This document shows, in pieces, positions 20,900 through 30,090 of a stretch of 37,599 nucleotides of DNA. The position numbers and the translations under genes were made by a program. The DNA is from Chara braunii (Eukaryota > Streptophyta > Charophyceae > Charales > Characeae). The stretch lies in NCBI GenBank assembly GCA_003427395.1, contig BFEA01000114.1, forward strand, positions 3,117,862-3,155,460, given 5' to 3'. The stretch's first letter is position 1. Each line of letters begins with the position of its first letter. A model generated the notes under the pieces. That model saw only the letters and a program-made list of their open reading frames with translations, ran no database searches and was not told where the DNA came from.

Positions 20900-21217
20900 T
20901 GTAGCATCATGTTCGGGTTCAGTAACCCAACCGGAACGTTCGGGACCGAACGCGAACGAGCGCCGAAACTCTTCGAACGCGAAAAATCTCAAAAAAAACT
21001 TTTTGATATGTAAAATAATAATACAAACAACTTTTGCCTTGGAGGTATGGTCATATTCGTAACCAAACTCATGTTAAAAATCAAAAACCAAAAAAAAAAC
21101 GTGTTTTTGTTTTTTTTTAATATGTACTGCCGGCCGAACACGTTCGGGTGGTGTTCGGCCGAACACCCGAACATGTTCGGACGTTCGGAAAAGATCTGAA
21201 CATGTTCGGTGTGCTAC
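20900..21217 (+). mobile_element. Family C short inverted-repeat element, copy 1
   Basis: Ends GTGTAGCATCATGTTCGGGTTC and, inverted, TGTAGCACACCGAACATG flank about 320 bp. Subterminal CpG-rich repeats (GAACGTTCGGG, GCGAACGAGCG, CCGAACACGTTCGG) surround an AT-rich middle that contains the block AACTTTTGCCTTGGAGGT also found in families A and B. A second copy is at 36436-36778. The duplication at the ends was not resolved. Confidence 0.6.
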
Positions 21218-21905
21218 ATAGAGAGAAACATTTTGTAGGGCTTGAAAAAAAAAATAAAAAAAAAATACAAAAACACGTGTAGTTGGAAAAGTTGAAGTCT
21301 CAATTAAAATGTGAGGGGTGTCAGGATTTTACAGAAAACCTGCATTATTACTTACCAGCCGGGTTGCTCGGGTGCTGGCTGACCGACTCGTGCAAGGACC
21401 AGAGAAGGTCAAAAATGAAAACAAACTACGTTATGTAAAAAAATAAACCAAACAACTTTTGCCTCAAGGTCATCGAAACTCTTCGCTAAGAAAAAAAATT
21501 AATAAATAATATTTTTTTTTAGGTAAAAATCCCGGGCGCTCGGGTCCTGATGTCACGCCCGGATTGGCGACCGGGTGTTCGACCGGGCATGACCCCCGGG
21601 TGACCAACCGGCCCTTTAAAATTCATTTACACTTTACTTTCACCCCCTTGAGAGCCAACACTCAAAGAAAAAAAAGAGCCGGATTTGGGCTTCTCTCGGA
21701 GAGCGCGGAAAAAAACCGCGGTCAATTTTTTTTTTTTTTTTTTTTTTTTCTTTGCCATGATGGGGTCACCCGTGCGTCTGACCCCCCCGGGCGTCATTCC
21801 CGGGTGAACGGCCGGTCCAGATCGGCCGGACAAATCTTCTTAGATTTTTTATTTTTTTTTTGTTGGATCGACCAAGTGACCCCATGCCACTGTGGTAGCC
21901 TAGCT
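21218..21905. mobile_element. Family B-like element remains plus a family D repeat
   Basis: CTTACCAGCCGGGTTGCTCGGG near 21350 and CACTGTGGTAGCCTAG at 21887-21902 resemble family B ends (CTAGGCTACCAG). Between them, 21440-21500 has the shared AACTTTTGCCTCAAGGTCAT block. 21600-21850 is a different repeat (AAAGAAAAAAAAGAGCCGGATTTGGG) whose relative is at about 32380-32570. GC-rich palindromes such as GGGCGCTCGGG, CCCGGGCGTC and CCCGGGTGAACGGCC punctuate it. It has no coding content. Confidence 0.5.
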
Positions 21906-22423
21906 TATAGATGTATTCATCATGCTAAGCAAAAAAATGTTTGTGTTGTAAATGCAATAGAAACATTAGGGTAGAAAAATAAGAAGAAATCGCAAAAACA
22001 ACTCTGGCTGAAAAAACATTAGTAGCGGTTAAAGGATGAACTTTACAAAGTTGAATACGAGGTGTGTCACGAATTCATATATAACGTGCATTATTTCTTA
22101 CATGTATTTATTATGCTTAGCAAAACATTATTTGTACAAATAGATTATACACTCAAAAGTGTTCAACAAAATGATTATATATAATGTCTAAGGGATTATT
22201 CTGAAATGTCAAAAGTCAAAGAAATTTTATTAAACTAAAAAACAATCATTTGAATTAATAGCAAAATGATATAATGCAATAACATATGATCTATGATTAT
22301 TGTTTTTAACAATAAAATATAAAATAAAAACATTCGATTTAAAACAGATGTCGAATGAGAAAAAATTATTGAAATGCTGAAATAAAAGTTATGGATGAAA
22401 AATACTACAAATACCGTAAGTAC
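21906..22423. other. AT-rich spacer
   Basis: AT-rich sequence with no gene or recognised repeat; a small direct similarity, GTGCATTATTTCTTAC near 22086, echoes GCATTATTACTTACC near 21342. Confidence 0.5.
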
Positions 22424-22507
22424 CTCGGCTAACAGAGTGACCCGAGATCACTTGCTCGGTCGGGCCAAAATAATAATAATAACAAAAATAAAAATAAATA
22501 TAATATT
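22424..22507 (+). mobile_element. Family B terminus, fragment
   Basis: CTCGGCTAACAGAGTGACCC followed by GATCACTTGCTCGGTCGGGCC matches the left end of the family B element at 23361. The fragment stops where a family A element begins, so the two are nested or abutting. Confidence 0.55.
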
Positions 22508-23198
22508 GGCGTCCGGGACGGGTGGAACGCGCAAACCCGAACGCTTGAACGTACGGGATCCCTTCGGAAGGTGTTCGGCCGTTCAGGCCAAACGCGGACA
22601 TTAAAAAAAAAAAAGCAAATTTTTAAAAAATTCCGAAGAACAAATATCTTATGGAGAAAAATAAACTGAACAACATTTGCCTGGGCACTACATCCGAATT
22701 CTTTACCAAATTTGAATTAAAAAACAAATACATAAAATAAACACTATAATAAAAATAAAAAAAAATAAAAAGAGAATTAAAACGAGTGAGTGTGCAATCA
22801 CTTTTTTCGATAATGCCATCTTTTTCGATTCTTAATTATTTTTTGGCATTGACAAATGCTCTGAAAATTTACAGATGTGTTGTTTACATAATCAATAACT
22901 CGTTAAAAATTTTTAAGCCCTCGAAATAAAGTGAAAACAAAAAGTTAAAAATGAAAAAAAACAAAATAGTGAGGGGGCGAGCACTTTTTGACACCCCCAT
23001 CTTTGACGACTTCTGGTGTTTTTTTGGCTTAGCTGAACGACTTCAAAAAAATTCAGAAAACAAAACTTATTTTTGGGCCCCGAAACGTTTTTTTGTGGGG
23101 ACCTAACTTGGAGGTGTTCGGTCCTCGAACGGGACCCCGAACGCCCGAACGTTCGGGGGAATCCCGGGGCCCCCCGAACGTTCGGTCAGGTAACCCTG
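22508..23198 (-). mobile_element. Family A element
   Basis: About 690 bp in reverse orientation. The left end GGCGTCCGGGACGGG lacks the usual CAGGGTTACC; the right end is intact (GGTAACCCTG to 23198). A perfect 15-bp terminal hairpin, CCGAACGTTCGGGGG at 23145-23159 with its complement at 23171-23185, precedes that end. The interior has the two family A half-repeats (GCCATCTTTTTCGATT and CCCCATCTTTGACGAC) and the ACATTTGCCTGGGCACTACATCC block. Confidence 0.68.
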
Positions 23199-23360
23199 AT
23201 CTTTATGATATATTCATCAATATATGGTAAAGATTATAGTTGAATTTAATTCAGAATAAGTATGTGCCTACTACATAAATATAAAGATGTATTGCTTTAT
23301 TTATAATAGTCTATTTTTTTTAAGTAGTTTATCAATTATTCTATATTTTACACATTTTTC

Positions 23361-24016
23361 CTAAGATACCAGAGTGGTCCGGGGTCACTTGCTCGGTCGG
23401 GCCAAAAACAATAAAAATAATTGAATTAAAAATATTATTTTTAAATTTTATTTTTTATTTTGAATTTGGTGAAGAATTTCGATGTGACCCTGAGGCAAAA
23501 GTTGTTCACTTTATTTTTCTGCATAACATAGTTTTTTGCTAGGTTGTTGGATCGGACGTCCGGGACCCCCTTGATCATCCGGGATGTCCGACCGGACGTC
23601 TGGTCGGACGTTCGACTGGAACGGGGTTGTCCAATGTAGCGCAAAAAAAAAAAAAAAAAAAAAAATTCTCTGAAAATCTGAGAAAATTGTATGTTATGTA
23701 ACATAACAATAGAAGGAACTTTTGCCTTGGAGTCATGTTCGAATTTGCAGTCAATCATGAGTTAAAAATCGAAAATCGAAAAAAAAAAAAAAAAAAAAAT
23801 TACGAGAAGAATTTTTTTTTTTTTTCGGACGACGGGGTTACCGGACGTATGGGGGAGACGTCTGGGGGAGACGACCGGCCCCCGGACCATTGGTAACCTC
23901 GTTTTTTTTTGGATTTTTTGGATTTTTTTTTTTTTGTTTTTTTTTGGGGGGGGACCTTCCCTGGTCCTTGCACGGGCTGGCCATCCGGGATCAGGGCGGC
24001 CTGACTGGTAGCCTAG
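23361..24016 (+). mobile_element. Family B inverted-repeat element with 8-bp duplication
   Basis: Left end CTAAGATACCAGAGTGGTCC and right end GGTAGCCTAG (inverted: CTAGGCTACCAG) enclose 656 bp. The flanking 8-mers CATTTTTC (23353-23360) and CATTTTTT (24017-24024) differ by one C-to-T change. The interior has several GGACGTCC/CGGACG palindromes, long A/T homopolymers and the AGGCAAAAGTTGTTC block twice, in opposite orientations. Eight-base duplication suggests hAT-type mobilisation. It has no transposase. Confidence 0.7.
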
Positions 24017-24254
24017 CATTTTTTATATTTTATATTTTATTTTTAATTCAGTAAAAAAAATCATTATGAACCTGAGGCAGAAGTTGTTCGATTAATTTTT
24101 TTGCATTAAACGTGATGCCGAAAAATAAATCGAATAATTTTTATTTTATTTTTTTTCAAAAAGCTGCACAATTTCATAGTATACAGATCAGGAAACGGAT
24201 CCGGCGTCCCTCACATGTGTGCAGCCGGCTCCTGGTTATGGTCGAGGCATCATC
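24017..24254. other. Flank left of the Penelope-like element
   Basis: Contains the shared block in reverse (CCTGAGGCAGAAGTTGTTCG near 24070) and then mixed sequence up to the first pseudo-LTR base. Part of 24170-24254 could belong to the PLE's 5' end, but nothing in the window confirms it. Confidence 0.45.
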
Positions 24255-24835
24255 GGAAATAAGGATAGGGGCAGTGTTCGAATATGTATATGAATCTGTT
24301 TGTAGGATATAGGGATAGGGGCAGGATTCGAGTCTGAGCCTGTTTATAGCATGGGTTTGTGCGGTGTGGCCTGGTCCCACATGGGCGCGATATGGTGAAA
24401 AGGAGACCTAGTACAAGCAGGCCGAGTTTCGAATCCAAAGGTGTAGGCGTAGAATGGACCGGTAGCCGGATATAAGTACAGCGATTACATTTTTGAAGGT
24501 CCTTTTCCAGGCCAGACGTCAAAGTGATCCGCCATTTCCGGAAATGGTCGGAGCGACAGAGACGGAGGTGGAATTGGGGAAGACAGTGCAGTCAAGGGAG
24601 ATGTAGGTGGATTTCCCCTGAGGAGCCCGCGTGGCGACGGTCGAAACCGGTCGGGGTGCCATACCCGCCGGAGGATGTGTGCCATAGCCACCGGAGGATT
24701 TGTGTTGTTGTACTTTAACACTTTGTTGTGTACTATGCTCAGAATACTGTCTACATTGTGTATAATCTGTATGGATCTCTGAGTCGACACTTGTATTTAC
24801 TTTGAACACACTCAGGTCGAGCACCATCACATACC
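24255..24835 (+). repeat. PLE pseudo-LTR, left copy
   Basis: Aligns with 30091-30649 from GGAAATA to GCACCATCACATACC. It is 22 bp longer, mainly because of a local duplication of the CATACCCGCCGGAGGAT(T/G)TGTG segment at about 24659-24706. It carries the left hammerhead ribozyme. PLEs characteristically carry such repeats, arising from tandem arrangement and not from LTR-type strand transfers. Confidence 0.85.
24614..24656 (+). ncRNA. Hammerhead ribozyme in left pseudo-LTR
   Basis: CUGAGGA at 24618-24624. Stem II is 24625-24629 with 24638-24642 (one C-U mismatch), closed by loop CGUGGCGA. GAA is at 24643-24645. Stem III is only two pairs, AC 24646-24647 with GU 24650-24651, and the cleavage base is C 24652. 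Stem I is CCC 24615-24617 with GGG 24653-24655, plus a G-U pair. All invariant core bases of the hammerhead consensus are present. Very short stem III is typical of hammerheads reported in PLEs, which are thought to cut best as dimers. Confidence 0.83.
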
Positions 24836-25003
24836 TACGGATTGCGCACGTGAACCTACCTGGAGACGACTGCTGGGCGAGAGTGAGCATGTAAGACTTT
24901 GGGGTTGACATTGGTGTAAGACACTCGAGTTGACATCAAGAGAAGGAGTGCGGAGGAATTTCGGAACCGGACACGGTAGTCGGTGAACAATTGAAGGATA
25001 CGA
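24836..25003 (+). other. PLE 5' leader
   Basis: Sequence between the left pseudo-LTR and the first recognisable protein frame. A short frame reading EGYDRDKMRD near 24984-25020 is in a different phase from the knuckle, so the true start of translation is obscured by a frame change and is not assigned. Confidence 0.45.
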
Positions 25004-25636
25004 TCGCGACAAGATGAGAGACGTGACGAACCAAGAACAAGGTACCGGGGATGAAGCCAGGATGACTATCGGTATGATTGAGGTGAACGATCATACAGCA
25101 GTGGGGACTATGGACGTCGGGGGCCATCAACCTGTTACAATTGCGGTGAGGTGGGACACTACTGAAACCAATGTTGGAAGCGGAGTGATGAAGGAGTTTC
25201 AAGCGGACTGAAGCCGATACCACAAGTCGACAATGAAGTGAAGAAGACTGTCGAAGAACTGGCCAGCTCCGTCGCATGCTTCAAGGAATATATCGAGAAG
25301 GAGAATTTGAAGAAGGAAGAAAAGGAGAGAAAGAAATTGGAGAGGGAGGAACGGGCCCGTAGGGAAGAAGAACAACGCAGGGCAAAGGAAACCGAGCGTG
25401 CAACTAAGGAAGAGCGAGCGGCTAGAAAGGCAGCGAAAAATAAGAAAGAAGAGGAAGAGAAGTTAGAATTTACGAAAGTTGTGCGGATGCATGTCGCGAT
25501 GTGCCTAGGTGGGTTCCAGGAGGAGATGCGAAGAGGTGCAGAACCAAATGCGGAGGAATTTGAAGGACTTTCAAAGCATATTGAAAGGCAAGCAATAGGC
25601 TACTTCTCCATCAGGATCCACTGGCTCACACACTAG
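25004..25636 (+). pseudogene. PLE N-terminal protein: RGY-rich stretch, CCHC zinc knuckle and coiled coil
   Basis: One frame, with three stops, reads an Arg/Asp/Tyr/Gly-rich stretch and then CYNCGEVGHY*NQC. This is a CX2CX4HX4C zinc knuckle at 25133-25174 with one stop (TGA 25163-25165) inside its last spacer. From 25238 it is open to 25636: NEVKKTVEELASSVACFKEYI leads into a long Glu/Lys/Arg coiled coil, about 75 residues with almost no hydrophobic core breaks. Knuckle plus coiled coil would suit an RNA-binding, multimerising, Gag-like role, which is inference. It lies immediately upstream of, and in the same direction as, the nuclease and RT frames. Confidence 0.7.
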
Positions 25637-26152
25637 TGATCCGGGGGCGAACGTAGTGGAGGTATTAAGTCACAAAGCGGAGAAGCTCGTGATATCGGAG
25701 AAGAGGAAGCGAAGCCCAGATGGACCAGTTGGGAACTGCCCACCTGTGACCCTACCTCCGAAGAGGACGCCAACTTGAAGGAAGACGGGTGTGAAACCCG
25801 TGAAGTTACCAAACTGCAAGCAGCTACGGGCCGGACGACAAAGAAGACCACAACACAAGGCGAGACTGTGAAAACTCTGACACGATACACACCACGGAGT
25901 GGCACTCCCAAGACGAAGATTGCCGCGAAGATTGGATCAGCGGCGCGTGCGAAGTTTGTAGCCGAAAATATGCGAGCACTTGCAAAATACCAAGCAGAGG
26001 ATTTGAAGCGGATGTGCAAGCGTGATGAAGTGGAGTACGGAAACAAAGTGATCGCTGTGATAAACATCGCGGAGAAGAGAGTCGAGGAAGCATACGGGGA
26101 AGCAGATACAGAAGGAGAAGGGAAGGTCGAAGAGGTACGTTGCCACAGATAG
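25637..26152 (+). pseudogene. PLE linker with possible SAP-like segment
   Basis: An open frame from 25775 encodes a Thr/Lys-rich stretch and then ALAKYQAEDLKRMCKRDEVE and GNKVIAVINIAEKRVEE. The L...DLK..CK pattern followed by a second amphipathic helix resembles a SAP DNA-binding helix-turn-helix, but the match is by eye and weak. The 25637-25774 part is readable only in another frame (KLVISEKRKRSPDGPVGN), so a frameshift lies near 25775. The next frame change, near 26150, leads into the GIY-YIG frame. Confidence 0.5.
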
Positions 26153-26195
26153 TGCCGACGAAACAAGTGACGAGGTAAAGGACGAGGGAACCGAT

Positions 26196-26939
26196 TTGGA
26201 TAGTTCGGAACTATGGACACTATGTCACTGGCTGATCAACCACCGCAAGCAGTCTATGTATGATCGGAAGATTGAGAAATTGTACCAAGCTGTCATAGTA
26301 CTATTGGGAATCACGGGAAAAATTAGATGGCTTGCGAAATTCACGTCATCATGGATGCAATTGTATAGGAAGCACGGCCTTGGATTCCTAGATAAGCACA
26401 AGGGAGTATACGTACTAGCATCTGCACGATGGCGAGCCTTGTACGTGGGACAGACGACTAGGGATGTGGAGGTAAGATGAAGCGAACACGTGACTGCCTG
26501 CACAAAATTGGAGAAGAACACCCATCTTTATCGGTGGTTAAGGACGTTTGGAAGCCAGACGTACACGATATTACCGATAGATGAATGTGAGGCGTGTGAA
26601 TTAGTATAGTTGGAACAGCTGGACATCAGAAGATGGTCACCTATTCTTAATGTAAGCGGAGCGGTAAATAAGCCGAGGAGGAAGAAGAAGGCACGCAAAG
26701 GCCGAAAGGAGAGAAGTCGACTGAAGGTGGGGAGTGAGGTAAAGGAGGGACTACCCGTGCAAGTGGTACGGGGACGTGTGAACGAAGACAAGGAATGGCA
26801 CTTAAGTATCTTCGGTGTGCTGGATGATTGCGACAAGCAGGAAAAGCGTACCTTCAAGCTGGAGGCAACAGCTGGTCGAACGGATGGAAACGTATCCAGA
26901 AGACTTTCGGACGTTCCACCGTGGTGGCGAATGGAGTGA
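26196..26939 (+). pseudogene. PLE GIY-YIG endonuclease domain
   Basis: Nuclease expected to nick target DNA for primed reverse transcription. The frame gives GVY at 26403-26411, YVG at 26442-26450 and QTTRDVEVR. After a TGA at 26478 comes SEHV, holding the conserved R and H; then the catalytic glutamate and asparagine come in LEQLDIRRWSPILN near 26611-26655. A second stop (TAG) sits just before that at about 26608. Apart from the two stops every GIY-YIG signature residue is present and correctly spaced. A lysine/arginine-rich segment (KPRRKKKARKGRKERSR) follows. Upstream is a conserved-looking helical region, WLINHRKQSMYDRKIEKLYQ. Confidence 0.82.
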
Positions 26940-27867
26940 CGATGAAACTAGCCAAGTGCAAAGTATATTTCGACGCAGGAGAAGTCATCGACGTTAAGTC
27001 CTTACGGCGATGGACACAGAAAATCGGCCTTGACAAAAAGCGTTTGATTGAGGTACTCCGTAACCCGACGAAGATACAAACATTGGGTGCAGAGAAGACT
27101 GACACTCTGTTCCGACTATACAAGGCAGCAAAAGACTTTCATCAAAAGTCGACAAGAGCATATCTAAGGAGAAACATAGGGAAGGTGATCAAACAGAAGA
27201 GTTAATGGTTGATGGGCGCAGATCTAGTTGTACGAGTAAAGTACGATGATAGGGTCAAACTAGTCAACGATAAGATCGAGGAGCTGAACATGGCAGACTG
27301 CATGACGAAACGTACGAGGAGTAAGGTCCGTACCGTATGGGTGAAAAACCTATCTGTAGGGGAACTTATACACAACCTGCGAAGGTTCTCTCGCATGGCT
27401 GTGTCTACTTGCACATGCGCAGGTCTTCCTTATTCAAGGGATGGGGAACACGTACGTTTTCGCCTGCAGGAACTGGAAGGCGTGCATCCGATGCTATACA
27501 ACGCAGGCAATGTGCCTAAGTCGCAACATTTGGATAGACAGAAGATGCTAAGGGAAGAGATCGAAGCAGGATTTGAGACATGGAGGAATCGAGGAGACAG
27601 GGTAGTCCGAGTGAGTCTAAGCGAGGTCACACACTGTGTGAGGACCGATGAAGTGCAAGGAGGAGATTACCTTGATATCAGAGTGGTCAGGGAGATTAAG
27701 GAGAGGTTGAAGCTACTGGTACTGACACCGCTGGACAGGAATCAAGGCGAGACGATGGCTATGTGCCCATATGTATACTATGAGGCAATGATGGCGATGT
27801 TCGTAACTAATCCTGGATACAGCATCATGATGAAGACCGAGACAGAGGTCATGAGGGATATGTAGAG
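26940..27867 (+). pseudogene. PLE region between nuclease and RT core
   Basis: After a frameshift near 26930 the frame reads KCKVYFDAGEVIDVKSLRRW, a stop at 27203, and then an open frame to 27867. It includes CTCAGLPYSRDGEHVRFRLQEL, a CxC-bearing stretch, and LKLLVLTPLDRNQGETMAMC. The last resembles RT motif 1 of Penelope elements, in which a PLDRN-like loop precedes the fingers. The CxC may belong to a metal-binding motif reported for permuted PLEs. This part therefore covers the N-terminal extension and the first RT motifs. Confidence 0.68.
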
Positions 27868-27936
27868 CACCTTCAAAGATAAGGGTATTGCGGGATTCAC
27901 AATAATGGAGACGAAGGGAAGTTTGGTGCAACGTAT

Positions 27937-28752
27937 GTGCAGCCTAAACACAAAGACATTTACAGGTATCGTCCAATCTGCCCATCGTACACGGATCCAA
28001 CTGCAAGGACGGGGAAGAGTGTGGCTAAAGCTCTTAACCACATGTTGTTCCACCTGCCAGCGAGTTGGCATTTTAATCTGAAATCGGTAACGGAGGTGGC
28101 AGACAAGATTGGGATAATCAATAGAAGATTGGAGAAGATCTCAGGCGCGGGCAAACAACTGACATGCATGTGTTACGATATCAAAGACATGTTCAGCTGA
28201 TTGCCACACTCCGACATCATGGACGCGGTTAATTGGATCATCGACTACTACATCAGCAAAGGTCAGAATACGATAAGAGTAAACACGAGGGGAAGAGGAA
28301 GTACATTTCGCAAGACCACTGAAGCAGACCACTGGCGTCCCCTTAAGTTGGAAGATATCAGGAAATTCGTGAAGATCGATCTGAACCACACATACATTAA
28401 CGCTACAGGGGTGCTCCTTCAGCAGACAGTCGACATACCGATGGGAAAAAGCACCAGCCCGCCCTTGGCCCTTGGCGTGCATCTTGTGTGCTTATTCCGA
28501 ATTCAAGTTTTTGAGAAGCCTTGGTCACGGAAAAAGGAACGTTTTCGAGATGCATTTGATGGATGATGCGAGTGTCATCATCAACTCGAAGCAATGTGAA
28601 AGCGCAAAGGTGAAGACGATCCAAGAACGCTTCGAAAGATGCTATCCGAGCAACCTGACGCTGCAACGCACGGACGAGTACGTGGGAGTTCCTGGGACTG
28701 GAAATGAGGGCGGAGCAGTCACATCCACACATCGACTGCGTACTGATGTCTA
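27937..28752 (+). pseudogene. PLE reverse transcriptase core
   Basis: Penelope-type RT, the family closest to telomerase RT. KDIYRYRPICPSYTDP is RT motif 2. CYDIKDMF*LPH carries the motif A aspartate at 28177-28179, followed by a stop at 28198. QQTVDIPMGKSTSPPLA, near 28416-28470, is motif B with the IPMG signature. After a frameshift near 28480, HLMDDASVII is motif C with both aspartates kept (28562-28567), then RFERCYPSNLTLQRTDE, the PLE motif D/E region. All three catalytic aspartates survive. Inactivation comes from the stop and the frameshifts only. Confidence 0.85.
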
Positions 28753-29114
28753 AAAACGAGAAGACGATTTAGGAAAAGGAAACTTTGGAGTTTAAAAACG
28801 GTCAAAGTTATAAGTCGCGGGGAAGTAAGCAGCAAAAGAGGGCGGTTGTGGCAAGCAATCTACACAGAATTAACGCCAACAAAACGATACGGTTCGAGAT
28901 ACCTGTACGAGTGCTCACATAGAGCAGCGAGTTGAGGATGAAAGATTACCCAGACGATTTCGTCTCAAGGGTGTTGAGCAGATTCAACAAAGGATGTGAA
29001 GAGATATGAGAATCAACAAGGAGATGAATGAGTTACGAACGATGAAGACCGAGTGCGCAGAATAACTGAATAGGAGGACCATGTGAAGTAGACAACCCAG
29101 ATTTCTGTCTACAT
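28753..29114 (+). other. PLE RT tail and start of 3' region
   Basis: After the stop at about 28753 residual RT-tail coding can be guessed in several frames (for example RINKEMNELRTMKTECAE near 29007-29065), but no frame is open throughout. The stretch ends with GTCTACAT (29107-29114), the left target duplication of the next insertion. Confidence 0.5.
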
Positions 29115-29477
29115 CTATGTTACCAGTTGTCCGATGGCAGGACGTCCTGGCCGGATGTCCTGGGCGGACAGTCAGGGGGGTCCCGGACGTCCGGGCCCCG
29201 ACAACTCCATTTTTAGCAATGAAATGCACAAAAAAAATAATTTTATTTTTTATTTCAAAATTGACAACGAATTTCGATATCATCCCAAGGCAAAAGTTGT
29301 TCAGTTTATGTTTCTGCATAACATAGTTTTTTTTCAGATTTTTTGGTGGACTTTTTTTGTTTTTTGTTTTTTTTAACCATTCGGGCTCGGACAGTCTGCC
29401 CGGGGAGGCGACCGGTTGTCCGCGCGGACAACCCCGGACGGTCAGGGGGGTCCCGGACGTCCGATCAGGTAACCTAG
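29115..29477. mobile_element. Family B-related 363-bp element with exact 8-bp duplication
   Basis: Ends are CTATGTTACCAG and, inverted, CTAGGTTACCTG, 10 of 12 matching. GTCTACAT flanks it on both sides (29107-29114 and 29478-29485). GC-rich palindromic ends (GGACGTCCTGG, GTCCCGGACGTCCG) enclose an AT-rich centre with the shared AGGCAAAAGTTGTTC block. The unmutated duplication indicates that it inserted into the PLE relatively recently and by a hAT-like mechanism. Confidence 0.82.
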
Positions 29478-29485
29478 GTCTACAT

Positions 29486-30090
29486 TCTATAGGAAGGATA
29501 GCGTAATGATTACGAGTGGCGGACTTAAGTTTGGATTTGTGTGTTGTGAAGTGTATTTTGCTGCTGCGACTGATTGAAGTGGTGTGCATGGATGGATCGA
29601 CTTGATTTGTTGTTTCTTCAGATACGAGCGGCGGACTTAAGATTGGATTTGTGTGTTGTGGAATGTATTCCACTGCTGAGGTTGATCGGAGTGGTGTACA
29701 TGGATGGATTGACTTGATTTGTTTTTTCCACATATAGAATTTGGAACCCAGATACTTTGCTCCCCTTCATTGTGGTTGACCGAGGGTCCACAGGAGACTA
29801 CTATGGGAGCTCCGAAACCAATCCCGAAGCGAAGATTGATTTTCCCACAGTTCTTTTCATGTTTGCCTTTGGGTTCTCTTTGTTGGGCGCAGCTTGAAAA
29901 ACGCCTACTAAAATTACAAACTCACCAATAATACTACTAGTGCCTGGCAGACTGATGTGTTTAGTTAGTTCACTACGATGACTTGTCGAGGGAGGTGTGA
30001 ACGACTGATTTGATCATGATTGATCTTGACCGTGAATAGGCAAGTCTCAGTGTGCGTCGATAATAGTGTTGTGTTACGATCTACGCTATT
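29486..30090 (+). other. PLE 3' untranslated region with a 112-bp tandem duplication
   Basis: Two imperfect tandem copies start at 29511 and 29623 (TACGAGYGGCGGACTTAAG, period 112). After them comes unique sequence including CCCAGATACTTTGCTCCCC near 29747 and then the right pseudo-LTR. No coding frame is supported. Confidence 0.6.

Noticed and set aside
29763-29931. Small plus-strand open frame downstream of the PLE (LTEGPQETTMGAPKP)
   Set aside because: It has no recognisable motif, no continuation, and lies in the PLE 3' non-coding region.
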